Source: Pinus tabuliformis
Taxonomy: Eukaryota > Streptophyta > Pinopsida > Pinales > Pinaceae
Direction: 5' to 3'
Assembly: GCA_031772625.1 (NCBI GenBank)
Contig: CM062814.1
Span: forward strand, 361,433,750 to 361,497,749
Length of the DNA stretch: 64,000 nucleotides
Of this stretch, positions 46,410 to 63,394 are shown piece by piece (position 1 is the stretch's first letter; every line of letters starts with the position of its first letter). Under the pieces are notes generated by a model that was not told the DNA's origin, did not search any database, and was given only the letters and a program-made list of their open reading frames with translations. The position numbers and the translations under genes are program-made.

Positions 46410-48840
46410 CTAAGAGGAAAGAGTCAGAATCCAACATCTACTGATTTTACAACCGTCGTCCATATTAAGATTACTGGGCCTCCTCTCAATTTCTATGGCT
46501 TCCCTAAATTTACGATGATAAAAGTGAGAAATCTTCATAATGACCTTCGCCTCCTCAATGCATATCTGATGTTTGGTCTTCTCAACATGTTCTACTGAGG
46601 CTGAAGAGCGGGCCCTTGCATGCTTTATATCGGCAACATGTTCCTTAATCCTTTGATTAATGGATAGACTTGTTTCACCAATGTACGATGTTCCAAAAGA
46701 GCATGGGATGACATAAACACCTTTCATATCCTTGGGGTCCACAGGGTTTTTAGCCAATTTTAAGGAGCTTCTTATGGTGTTGAGGGGTCGAAAGGTGGAG
46801 AACACGATGTGTTTCCTGAGGATTCTTGAAATCCTATCAGTTGTCTCTTGGATGGAGGGGATGTGAACTCCAAAACTATGATCATTAGGGTATTTCTTAG
46901 CCTTCAGACTTTTGCAAGATTTAAGGAAGGCTTTAGGGCCTTGTTCCTTATTGTAAACATTATTGTAATAAACCTTCAAGATATGGGATTTCTCTTTAGA
47001 AAATAGTCGACATCAGAAACCCTCATAGCACAAGTAGCTAGAGTACAAAGAACCCCCAACTGTTGAGCAGGGAAATGATGGGACCTAACATGAAGATACT
47101 GCTCTGTATGGGTTTTCTTCCAAAATACCTGATGGGAAAATGAGTCATCCTCTTTTTTAGAAATGAGGACACCTAGGAAAGGGAGACAACCATTAACTTC
47201 TTTCACCATGGTAAATTTAATGGAGTTAGATTGATTATTAAGATGTTGAAATAAGAGATCTAACTTATCCCAACCATGTTGCCAAATAGAGTAGGTATCT
47301 TCTACAAATATTTTCCAAAGCTTAGGTTTAAAAATCATTTAGGGTAAAAATTTGGATTCAAAATCTTCCATAAAAGTGTTAGCAACACTAGGGGACAGGG
47401 ATGAGCCCATGGCCACACAATAGGTTTGTTCATGGAACTCACCTTCGAAACAGATGAAAGTGCAAGTAAGGTAGATCTCGACTAATCTACTTGTGTCAGA
47501 ATCTGTAAAGTGAAAGATGGCATCCAAGGCTTATTTGATTGGAATATTACTATACAAGGAAACAATATTGAAGCTTACCAAAATGTGTCCAGGATCAATA
47601 TTCACATGCCTTAACACATTGACAAATGACGATGAGTATTTAACAAGTGACTTTGTGAGGCCGACGAGTGGCTTAAGCTTCGAGACTAGATATTTAGCTA
47701 AAAGGTAGGTTGGCCCACCTATGGTGTTGATTATCGGTCTAAGTGGGACTCCGTCCTTATCAATTTTTGGAAATCCATAAATCCTACGAGTGGTGGGGCT
47801 ACTCTCGATAAGCTAGTGGCTAAAGTGGCTAACTGAGTTATTGGATTTTATATATAGAGCCACCAATTTAGAGGTTCTTTTTAAGGGATTCTTATCGAGT
47901 TTTTTGTATCTACCACTGTTCTCCAGTTGCTTCAACATCTTCTTCCGATAATCTACCATATCGAGGATAACAATGGCTCCACCTTTGCCAGCTTTCAAGA
48001 CAACAATGTCGTGTTTCCTGTTCAAAGATTGAGGGCCTCAAATTCCTCCTTGGTGATGTTATTCTTCAGGGGTTAATGTTTCCTAAGAATAACAGCATAA
48101 TATTGCCTAATAACCTCTTTAGTATTATCCAATAAGCCTCTAATTCCAAATTCAATGTCACACATAATATCATCAACTAGAATTTTCCTAGGAGCAAGGG
48201 AAAAGTTTAAACCTCTCTCCAAAAGCCTAAAAACAAGAGCAGGAAAGGAAAAACTCGATAGATTAACAACTTTATTATTACAAGGAGGAACATAATCATT
48301 TTCATTTCCCTTACTATAATGCTTAGAATTAATAGTATCCCTGATATTATTAATATGAATATTATTTTCATCCATATTAATATTATTAATAATAACGTTA
48401 CTATTATCTATTTCTTTACTATTAATAACATCTAATTCATTATTATTAACATTATTGTTGTTATTACTATTATCATAAACTTCAATATTATTACTAGTAT
48501 TATTATTATTATCATTGCATGTGTTATTATCATTATTATAATTCATATTATTATTATTATCACTAATATTATTACAATTAATAATATTTACTTCTAATTT
48601 ATTTACAAAACAATTAAATAATGAATTGGAAGGTTGATTAAGGAAAAGGTCATGGCAATTAGAGGCAAAAGCCGAGGAGGAAACGTTTCAAGAAAAGGGG
48701 TCAACAAGAGCGGATGGAATGAGGGACTGGAAGGAGAAATCAAATGGAAGAGTGCTAGGTTGGCTAGGGAAATCAGATGGAGGAGCAGGTTCAGAGCGAT
48801 CACTACTAAAGGGAATGATGAAACAGGAGATGGCCCATTG
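46410..48840 (-). pseudogene. PLE B polyprotein: Asn-rich N-terminus, reverse transcriptase, GIY-YIG endonuclease
   Basis: Read on the minus strand, PSDFPSQPSTLPFDF (about 48780) precedes an Asn-rich tract coded by AAT repeats (48320-48546). VVNLSSFSFPALVFRLLERG and RKILVDDI follow (PLE N-terminal region), then DIVVLKAGKGGAIVILD and IYGFPKIDKDGVPLRPIINT. The RT core has ILVSFNIVSLYSNIPI (usual SFDV Asp is Asn), YCVAMGSSLSPSVANTFMED and FVEDTYSIW (usual VDD is VED). THTEQYLHVRSHHFPAQQLG comes next, and the GIY-YIG domain GVYVIPCSFGTSYIGET to FREAIEIERR ends at 46410. At least two frameshifts and several stops are present, so the enzyme is dead. PLE reverse transcriptases prime at targets cut by their own endonuclease. 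Confidence 0.9.
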
Positions 48841-48842
48841 TG

Positions 48843-50135
48843 AACACCATAGGTGGCCCAACCTACCTTTTAGCTAAATATCTAGCCTCGAAGCTTAAGC
48901 CACTCGTTGGCCTCATGAAGTCATTTGTTAAAGAATCTTCGTCATTTGTCAATGAGTTAAGGGATGCGAATTTTGATCCTAGAGACATTCTAGTTAGCTT
49001 TGGCATTGTTTACTTGTATACTAATATCCCCATCAAAGAATCCTTGGATGTCATCTTTCGCCTTACTGATCCCAAGACCACTAGATTAGTCAAGAACTAC
49101 CTTACGTCCACTTTCTTTTGTTTCGAAGGTGAGTTCTATGAACAAACCTATGGTGTGTCCATCGGCTCACTCCTATCCCCTATTGTTGCTAACCTTTTTA
49201 TGGAAGATTTTGAATCCAAATCTTTAGCCAGAATGAATTTTAAACCTAAGCTTTGGAAACTATTTGTAGATGATACCTGCTCTATTTGGCAACATGGTCT
49301 TGATACGTTAGATCTCTTCTTTCAACATCTTAATAATCAATCTATTTCCATAAAGTTTACCATGGAGAAAGAATTTAATGGTTGCCTCCCTTTCCTATAT
49401 GTCCTCATTTCTAAGAATGAGGAAGGCTCATTTTCTCATCAGGTATTTTGGAAGAAAACCCATACTAAGCAGTATCTTCATGCCAAGTCCCATCATTTCC
49501 TTGCTCAAAAGCTGGGGGTTCTCTGCACTCTAGCTACTCATGCTATGAGGGTTTCTGATGTCCACCATTTTATAAAGAGAAATCCCATATCTTGAAGGTT
49601 TTTTTCAATAACGGTTATAGTAGGAAACAAGGCCTCAAAGCCTTCCTCAAATCTTGCAAAATTCCTAAGGCTAAGAAAGACCCTAATGATCATAGTTCTA
49701 GAGTTTAAATCCCCTTCATCGAAGGGATGACTGGTAGGATTACAAGAATCCTTAGGAAAAATTTTGTGCCCTCTACCTTTTGACCCATCAACACCATAAG
49801 AAATTCCCTAAAATCGGCTAAAGACCCTGTGGACCCCAAGGATATGAAAGGAATTTATTTCATCCCATGCTCTTGTGGAACATCATACATTGGTGAAATA
49901 GGCTGATCCATTAATGAAAGGATTAAGGAACACGATGCCGATGTCAAGCATGGAAGGACTGCTCTTTAGCCTTAGCAGAACATGCTAAGAAGACCAAACA
50001 TCAGATATGAATTGAGTAGGCGATGGTTATTGCAAATATTTCCCACTTTAATCACCATAAATTTAGGGACACCATGGAAATTGAAAGGAGGTATAGTTAT
50101 TTTGTAGGGATGACAGTTGGAAAATATTACTAGAT
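48843..50135 (+). pseudogene. PLE C reverse transcriptase and GIY-YIG endonuclease
   Basis: A 251-codon open frame (48840-49595) has ILVSFGIVYLYTNIPI (the first catalytic Asp replaced by Gly), YGVSIGSLLSPIVANLFMED, KLFVDDTCSIWQHG (both Asp present), LPFLYVLIS and THTKQYLHAKSHHF. After a stop and a frameshift near 49595 it continues GLKAFLKSCKIPKAKK, ILRKNFVPSTF, DPVDPKDMKG and IYFIPCSCGTSYIGE, with both GIY and YIG readable. It then decays past SINERIKEHDADVKHGRT. It is the best preserved PLE RT frame in the window, but is still inactive. Confidence 0.9.
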
Positions 50136-50848
50136 TCTAACCTTTTCCTCTTAGCTTCCTTCCTTTCTTTTCTCCTTTTCCTTCTTTCATTTTTTATTTT
50201 ATTCTTAATTTTCCCCCCTGAGGTTTGTTCTTTTATCCCTCAACCCCTGTTTTTTTTCTGGCTGAATAGCTATTAAAAAAAGCCAAAAATAATAAAAATA
50301 TAATAATAAACATTGAAAATTAAAATAAAATTTGATTACACATTTTACATTTAAATTTAGTGTAGAACCATTTTAATTATTTTTTCTCATTTTTTATAAC
50401 TAATTAGTAATACTTTTTCCTTTTAATTTATCTTTTCCTTTGACTTAATTGATGTTTTATTTGATTATTTCTTCCATTTATTTGGATTAGGTTATAGTCC
50501 TTTATCTTATTATTTTTATGTTAAAGGCCATGTTAGTTATTTCTTATTATAATTTCTTTCTCCTTTTCTGAATAATTATGAATTAAAAAATAATATATTA
50601 ATAAACAATTAAAATTAAAATAAAATTTTATTATTCATATTACATTTCAATTTAGTGTATAGCCAATTTAATCATTTTTTTTCTTTTCATAACTAATTAA
50701 TAATATTATTTCCTTCTAATTTATTTTTTCCTATGACTTAATTGTTGTTTAATTTGATTATTTCTTCCATTAGGTTGGATTAGGTTATAGTCCTTTATCT
50801 TATTATTTTATTTTAAGGGTGATGCTATTTATATATCATTATATAATG

Positions 50849-50889
<41 letters not shown>

Positions 50890-51012
50890 AATTAATTAAT
50901 ATTTTGTTCCTTTTTCCCATCCAGTCAAAAATAGTCATTTTCTAGCCATTCCCACCATAGCGGTTACAAGGACCTGACTCGCTATTTAGCTTACTTCTTT
51001 GATCTAATTTTT

Positions 51013-51065
51013 CATCTTGTCTTGATGATGAACCACATTGGTTGGTTCAAAATGCATCAGGCTAA
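51013..51065 (+). ncRNA. Degenerate hammerhead-ribozyme-like motif, PLE C
   Basis: CTTGATGA (for CTGATGA), then the well-paired stem GAACCAC-attg-GTTGGTTC, then AAAAT (for GAAAC, consistent with CpG decay), then GCATC. TTGT before the core could pair with the ACAA that PLE A keeps after its GCGTC. Confidence 0.5.
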
Positions 51066-51129
51066 ATATTCCACTGTGATTTCTTCCAAAATTGTTTTCA
51101 AATCAAAATATGGATCATAGAATCTTGAA

Positions 51130-56258
<5,129 letters not shown>

Positions 56259-57328
56259 GTTTATCAACTTGAAAAACATTCTCCATCTCATCAAACTAGA
56301 AATTGTACTATTTTCTCCACACAATCCATCTTTCATATCTCTTATCACCGTGAAGCATCATTTTCCATTTCGTTGTCAATTTCCCAATAATTTAATATGC
56401 AAGAGATATAAAAAATTTCTTCTATTCACAAATTTCCAAAATATCTAGTTGTCTAAAAATTACACTATGAGAATCTACCTTTGGGTTGCACTTCCTCTAA
56501 TAAATGATCCATCCTCTTTTTACTGAATCTTTATGCGGATTCAATGTTTCCTTAGACTCAACCAATCTTCATTTTTTTCTATGCATTTTCTTTTGTAGAG
56601 GATTCTTTCCTATAACCCTAATGCTATCCTTAAAAACAATTCCTTGTTCATTTTCCATTAGCATATATTCATTTAACAAAATGGAATTTGGTAAAGGTAA
56701 AATCATTCCCTTGTAATTTTCAGTTTTATATTTAGGTTGTAGCAATAATTATTCTTGCAACAAAGGTTCTTTATTGAAATTCTGGAACATTTCCTCTAAG
56801 TTTTGCTTCTCATCTTCACTTTGACTATTTTTGACAAATCTATAATTTCCTATCTCATCATACACATAAGCTCCTTGAAATTTTAGTGCATCTCTAATAA
56901 CTCTGTAGCTATGCTTGACAGCCTCATCATTATTCCTTGAAACAAGTTCTTTCTTTGTATACATCTTCTCATTTCTTTCCAAAGCAATTCCTAGGTTTAT
57001 TGTATCTTCTTCATAATTGTCTTTATGAGCCAATCTTCTTTCCTTTTGCATAACAGGTTCTTCATTGTCTTCTCGTCTTTGATGATATTTGGCTTTACTT
57101 GGTCCAACTAAATTGTCCTCAACTGAATTATTCTTGCTATTTCTTCCTTTAGTATCTTCATAGAGATTTAGTTCACAAATCTACAAAACACTTTTTCATC
57201 TCTCTTCCCAATTTCCATTTTCTTCCAATATTTAATATAATTTCTTCAAAAATAATCTAGTATATATCGAGTAAGAGAAAATATAACCAAATTTCCATAC
57301 CTCTAAAAATAATATTCTTTTCAAAAAC

Positions 57329-57828
57329 TAATCCATAACCTGTCTGGATATTACACTGGATAGTTTGTCACAAGATATCTGATAATATTATACTAAAAAT
57401 CTGAGCTTCTACACTATTACAACTTTATTTAATTTCTAGAATTGTATATTTTATTGTAATTAGGGCATGCATATAAAATTAAATTGTGCATAAAATAGAG
57501 AACAACAAGATAAGATCACAGACACATAAGACACAATATATGCTTGGTGGGAAACCCATTCGGGAGAAATCCCAGTTGGAAGGTGAGGTCACTTCACTCC
57601 CTTTCTCTATCTAGAAAGATAGATGTAGGTACAAAGACATAACATTGCAGTCCATGGGATATTACAGTGAATAGATCCTCTCTGTGTGCTCTACTTCCTA
57701 TCTCTCTTGGATATCTTTTCTCATCTCTGGAACAAATGCTCTTGAAAGAATGGAATGCCTCTTCCTCCTAGTGGCCCAGTTATAACACAACACGATAGCC
57801 TACTAGTGGTTAAGACGACTACATCAAC
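57329..57828 (-). repeat. 3' LTR of the gypsy element
   Basis: It matches 62892-63394, with clear similarity up to CTACTAGTGGTTA. The start has TA where the partner has TG. The 57829-58448 stretch to its right is the non-coding region between integrase and LTR, with a pyrimidine-rich GTTCCATCCTCCCG (57899) that on the minus strand would be a purine tract. If that is the true polypurine tract, the LTR extends to about 57897. Confidence 0.75.
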
Positions 57829-58448
57829 TCTTAAATAGAGTTACAAAATAGACTATTCTAGAATATTTTACATAATAAACATTGAATGGTGGCTAAAGTT
57901 CCATCCTCCCGAACTATAGGTGTGAAAATAATAAGGTCAAATTTTGAGTGGCATAACATTTCAATAAGGACTCTGATTGACATGATTCTTGCACTGTTGG
58001 AAATCTATATATCTGTAGAATAGAATGAAAAGGTGCTCCTTTGAGGGGAAAACGTTTACCCAAAAAAGCTTCATTTGAATCCTCAAAATGCTCCTAGAAG
58101 GTTTCTGACACCATTTTTCCAAACTGGGTCCTGCCACTAAAAATGGCCTTGTTAGCTGATTCTTGCACTTTTTCGACTCCAAATGCATTGAGATGGATGA
58201 AAAACAATATAATGATCCAATTTCGATCATACATCCCCATTTTAAGAGGATTTTGGTCCGCAAAATATTTTACTGAATGAGGTGAGGAATCATTTCCTCC
58301 ACTTTCTCTCTAGTGTACCATTTAGCTTTGTCTAGGAGTTATCCCTTCAACCAAATCTTTTAAAGGTCATGTTGTCCCTCGTAGTTCTTGACCTCTTCTG
58401 CAAAACTGTATCTTCTGTTAACTCTACCTAAACATCTAGTGTTAAATC

Positions 58449-59300
58449 CTATATAGGAGGTAAGACCTGTTCCTCTTCTTGATCTAGCATGAAAGTCTTG
58501 TAGAGTTTTAAATTAACTACATTCACAAGGGAGTAAATGTGCATATATGGTGGTAAACTGAGTCGATAGCAATATAAACCCACCTTTTCTAGTACCTCAA
58601 AGGGACCATACCTTAGAACCTTTATTTTCTTACCAATCCCTTGCAACTTCTCTTTCTTCAACTATATCCATACTCAATCTCTGACCTTGAATGATTTATC
58701 TGTTTTGTTTTAATCATGCCTAGCCTTATACTTCTCTTGCGACTTCTGCATTGTTTCATGTACTTCTAGATGGATCTTCCTGATGCTCTCTATAAATTTT
58801 TCAGCCCTCAAAGCACCTCCTATAAGATCTTCGCTCACTCCTCCTTGTTTCCCATATGTAATATCCAAAGGTGAAGGTGCAAAATATCGAAAACAAGTCT
58901 CAAATGAGGACTTTCCTGTAGAAGTGTGGACTACTCTATTATACGAATGTTGTATATATACCATATTTTCATCCCCGGTCTTCGAATTCTTCTGATTGTA
59001 ACCTCTCAGAAGCTGCACCAATGTCTTTTTGACTAATTTTGTCTTGTCATTTATCTATAGATGGAATGTTGTAGATATATTGAACTTTGTGTCCATCTTC
59101 TCCCATAATGTAGTTCATAATGCATTGAGAAATCATGTATCCTTGTCTGAAATGTTGCTTCTTTATATACCAAAGTGCACCCAAACCTATCTAGAGAACG
59201 AGTTTGTTACTTCTTGTCTACTGATTTTCCTTTTACAAGGCATCAGAACTGACATCTTATTGAACCTGTCAACTACCATGAACAAGTAGTCATGTCCCTT
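58449..59300 (-). pseudogene. Gypsy integrase C-terminal part
   Basis: The minus-strand frames 59021-58710 (HSYNRVVHTSTGKSSFETCF, YFAPSPLDITYG) and 58661-58449 (KVLRYGPFEVLEKVGLYCYR, LPPYMHIYSLVNVVNL) give the end of the integrase core and the C-terminal RYGPF-x-(I/V)LE-x-(I/V)G module. A stop lies between them, and no chromodomain is clearly visible. The catalytic core upstream (59030-59640) is in pieces. Confidence 0.85.
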
Positions 59301-59639
59301 CCTAGTTGTCAGTAAAACATTCACAGAGTCGATGGAAATTCTTTCCTAAGGATGAGTAGGTACAGGTTAGGGATGATACATTCCTTATTTCATGTTGCTA
59401 GGTTTACTGATACAACAAAGCATGCATCCTCTTATGAACCTAGCTACATGCTCTTACATTTTGGGCCAATACACATAACTCTGCAAGTTAGCCATAGTCT
59501 TCCCTACACCAAACTACTCTGTAACCTTGGAGGTGTAAGCCTCTCTAATAAGCTAAAAATGCTCATCGTTAAGAACACATAGTTTATCCTATAGAGCAAC
59601 CCATCTTAAATATGGTATTCGATGGTGTTTCTACCATTT

Positions 59640-61100
59640 TGCACATGACTCTAACTCTCAAATTGTTGATACACCTCCTTGAAGTCCTCATCTTCTGAAT
59701 ATGCCTCTATGTATGCATGATCAGTGAATGACTTGATATGCATAAGAATCCTCAAATATGTAATATTGGATGTGGGTGGCCTTAAAAGCATATCAGCCAA
59801 ATTGTTTGTGCTACCACTATTATACTTTATCACCAAATGAAAGTGTTGTAAAAACCCCATCCACTTATAATTCCTAGTCTATTGTAGCTTACTCTATGTC
59901 TACAAGCACTGTAATGACTAGTTATCTGTGTGGATTATTGTCTCCTTTCCCATCGGATAGTGGTTCCACTTCTTCACAACTTGCACCATGGAATAGAGAT
60001 CCTTACCATAGGTAGCGTAGTTAGAACTACCCCATGAAATAATTCAGAATGGTAACAAATGGGCCTTCCTCCTTGCATCAAGAAAACTCCCATAACATAG
60101 CCACTCACATCTATCTCCACTTCAAAAGGTCGTTGCAAGTTTGATAATGCCATAACTAATGCTTCACTGATGTTCTTCTTTAAGTCATCAAAATCCTTCT
60201 ATTGACATTTTCCCCAGTGGAAAATCTTTTCACTTGTTATTATGGCATGGAGCGGGGCTACTACTGCTAAAAATGAGGCTATGAATTTCGTAAGGTATTC
60301 TTCTTCCCTAATGAAACTCCTAACCTCAGTAACATTAGTAGGCATTGGCCATTTCATGATGGCCTTCATTTTGGAAGGATCTATCCTCAATTATCCTCCA
60401 CCAATCACATATCCCAAATACACCAAAGACTACTTCACAAACTCTCACTTTTTGATATTTTCTATTAGTTGGTGCTTCTTCAATGTTTCTCGCACCTACG
60501 TCAAATTTAAAATATGCTCCTCCCAAGTAGCACCATATACTATTATATCATTCAAATAGAAAATAACAAATGAATCTATAAAATGGCACAATACATCATT
60601 CATTAATATCATAAATGTAGCTAGTGCATTACATAGGCAAAATAGCATAACTAACCACTCATACAAACTTTGCCTGGTTTTGAAGGTAGTGTTTCATGTA
60701 TCTTCTTCTTTGACTCAAAGCTGGTGATATCCAGACATCAAGTCCAGCTTGGTGAAATAATTTTCTTGTCGCAAACGATCTAGAATATTGTCTATCCTAG
60801 GCAAGGGGTATCTATTCATGAGCATGATTTTATTCATCACCTTGTAATCTGTGCACATCTACCAAGTCCCAACCTTCTTTGGCAAAATTATAATGGATGA
60901 CCGTAGGGTGATGTACTCGGTTTAATGACACCCTATTCTAGAATTTGCTGCAACTGTTTCTTCACCTCACTTGCATCTATAGTAGACTGCATGTACAACC
61001 CAATATTTGGCAATGGGGAGTCTAGCAATAGTCAGATCTAATGTTCGACTTCTTTCTTAAGGGGTAACCCTTTAGGCTTTCAGAACACGTCCTTTTATTC
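59640..61100 (-). pseudogene. Gypsy reverse transcriptase and RNase H
   Basis: RT pieces on the minus strand are TSPYGHPL, CTDYKVMNKIMLMNRYPLPR, YFTKLDLMSGYHQL and FYLNDIIVY, where the usual YLDDILVY aspartate is Asn. MRIDPSKMKAIMKWPMPTNV and EVRSFI follow (connection). RNase H pieces are LQRPFEVEIDVSGYVMGVFL, YGKDLYSMVQVVKKW and HFHLVIKYNSGSTNNLADML. There are many stops and indels. Confidence 0.88.
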
Positions 61101-61299
61101 TTCTAATAACTTTGCCATTTCTTGTTTTTGTTTCTTAGTACACCCCTCTAGGGATGCCTTGCCTCTTATTGACTCCTCTAGAGACTGAATTTCTCTTAGA
61201 AATAATAAAACATACTTCTTGCTAGAGTTGATCAATTTATTAGCTTGGTTAGCACTTACTAGTGAATTTTTCGACTTGCCTTTGTGTGCGTTGATAATG

Positions 61300-62790
61300 A
61301 ACAATTTTACATGCTTGATGAGCGGTATCGGTTATCTCTCCTCATGAATATTGCATCACCCATGTACATGTATAGACTCCAAAACATGACTCAACATACA
61401 TCAACGAAAACCACATCTAGATCTACTTCATCAATTAAATCAACACTAATAAAAAATCTAATTTTGCACTATTTTTTTACCTTCATCTCTGCATCCTTGT
61501 GTACCCATCACAGAGGATATGGATTTAGATGATCGCAAAATTCTAGCCCCAACTTATTGACTAGATTTGTTGCAATGAGATTCACCTATGATCTTGAGTC
61601 AAACAAAGCATTAATATTCATCTTCTTGACCTAATCTTTACATGCAAAAGTTTGCTTATTTCTTTCTCTTCCTATTGCTGAAGGCTACTTAGATTCACCT
61701 CTTTTTGGATTGTTATACAAATGATATTCTCATCCATGCCCGAGTTCATTTCAACTTGGTTTCTCAAATAAATGGTCATGACATTCATCTTCTTATTATA
61801 TTTCTTCTTGTTCTCCGAATTTAGCTCTGGATGCAAATTCCAACACTTCTCCTTTGTATGGACATCAATGTTATAGTGGTTTCAGTGGTTTCTTGGATCC
61901 TTGCGCCAATTTGTTGTGGTTATCATATTTTATTCTTTTGCCACCTTTTTCTTCCTCTTACCCTCCTTAGAAGCTTCATGTTACTCCTGCTACTTTGATC
62001 CACTTGATTGTTCTCTTTTCAGGCCTATGCTCTCTAGGTATTGTGCCTATACATAGGCATCGTCCACTGATTTGGGGTTGAACAACATCACATGCTCATG
62101 TAGATGGCGATGGAAACCCCCCAAATCCTTGAGGAGTACATTTAGGTTATTTGGGGAGATACCTAGCATTATAGCCATCTTTCTGAATTATGTGGTGTAC
62201 TCCTACATGCTTTGGCCTGCCTTTTTCCTAAAGTAATGCCACGAGATCGATTATTCTTCCACATACCTAATGGGATAAAATTGTGAACTAATAAGGGCTT
62301 TTAAATCACCCCACTTAGTCATTAGGAGTTCTCCCTCCAACCTCATGGCTTTTGTGTGGCTCTCCCACAATGTCAGTGCATGGTCCTCCAATTTCAACTA
62401 CATGAATGAGATCTTCTTCCCTTTGTTAATATTATGGATACTAAAGTAAAATTATAATTATTGCAACTAGTGATTTAGCTTCAAAGCATCGATCTCACTA
62501 TGGTATGGCTTGACATCAAATTTATCGTCCACTCTAAATAGGCATTGATTCACGACACTCTTACTGGATTGATCTATTTCTGGTACTTTCTTCGAGTGGT
62601 TTTGTGTGTTTTCCCGATCTCTTGATCCCTCTTCTGATTTGTCCTCTACATTCAAACCTGTGTCTTCTCAAAATATCCACAACTTATTTCTTAGGTCCGT
62701 CATGAGGAGGTTTGCATTTTGTTTTATATCCGCGACTTGTTGTTCGAATTGTAAAAACCTCACTTTTGCAGATCACGAGGTTCATGGACA
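61300..62790 (-). pseudogene. Gypsy Gag and protease region
   Basis: Gag pieces on the minus strand are RVDDKFDVKPYHSEIDALKL (frame 62655-62467), LKLEDHALTLWESHTKAM, LMTKWGDLKALISSQFYP and LKDLGGFHRHLHEHVM, the ordinary Ty3/gypsy capsid region. A Lys-rich basic stretch follows near 61960, then a poorly preserved protease. No start codon is certain. Confidence 0.75.
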
Positions 62791-62872
62791 GATTCGTCGC
62801 GCATGATTAGGGTTTTAGGATTTTTGGGCCCCATGAAATAGATCCCTACAATCTCCACAAAATACCTAAAGA

Positions 62873-62890
62873 AACCCACTCTCATACCAA
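62873..62890 (-). other. Primer-binding site of the gypsy element
   Basis: On the minus strand TTGGTATGAGAGTGGGTT follows the 5' LTR. It differs from the initiator-Met type TTGGTATCAGAGC at one core base. Confidence 0.7.
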
Positions 62891-62891
62891 A

Positions 62892-63394
62892 TGATTCGTA
62901 AACTACCATGGATATTCCACTGGATAGTTTCTCATATCAGATCTGATAATATTATATTAAAAATCTGAGATTCTACACTATTACAGTTTTATTTAATTTC
63001 TAGATATGTATATTTAATTGCAATTTGTGCACGCATGTAAAAGTAAATTATGCAGAATAGTAGATAATGACAAAATAATCACACACACACATAAGACATA
63101 AGATATGATCTCTGGGAAACCCTTTCAAGAGAAAACCCAACTAGAAGGTGAGGTCGCTTCATTCTCTTTCTCTGTCTGGAAATATGGCTGCAAGTACAAA
63201 AAAGTAATGCCTGTGGCCCATTGGCTGTTATAGTGCAAAAATCTTCTCTATCTTCTCTACTTCTTATCTCTCCTAGCTATCGTTTCTCATTTATGGAACA
63301 AATGTGTACAAAATAATGGAATGCCTCTTCCTTCTTGTGGCTTGGTTATGACATAACCTGATAGACTACTAGTGGTTATAATCTTATTTCATCT
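62892..63394 (-). repeat. 5' LTR of the gypsy element
   Basis: It starts TGATTCGTAAAC next to the primer-binding site and is similar to 57329-57828. The outer end is approximate. Confidence 0.75.

Larger units (their letters stand above)
45476..48840 (-). mobile_element. Penelope-like element B, near full length
   Basis: On the minus strand it holds an Asn-rich N-terminal region, RT, linker and GIY-YIG endonuclease, followed by a 3' tail with an (ATT)n microsatellite and a hammerhead-like motif. Its tail (45476-46430) is an inverted repeat of the tail of PLE C (50150-51110). It is joined head to head with PLE C at about 48840. Confidence 0.88.
48841..51110 (+). mobile_element. Penelope-like element C, 5'-truncated, head to head with B
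   Basis: It begins inside the RT (NTIGGPTYLLAKYLASKLKP) immediately after the N-terminal part of PLE B on the other strand, and runs through endonuclease and tail to about 51110. The tail mirrors that of PLE B in reverse complement. Confidence 0.88.
57329..63394 (-). mobile_element. Ty3/gypsy LTR retrotransposon, full length, heavily mutated
   Basis: Direct repeats at 57329 to about 57828 and 62892 to about 63394 flank a minus-strand internal region. Its order is primer-binding site, Gag, protease/RT/RNase H and integrase, which defines Ty3/gypsy. Shared LTR strings are GATAGTTT, GATAATATTATA, GGGAAACCC and AGAAGGTGAGGTC. LTR outer ends are approximate, and no target duplication could be fixed. 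Confidence 0.88.
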
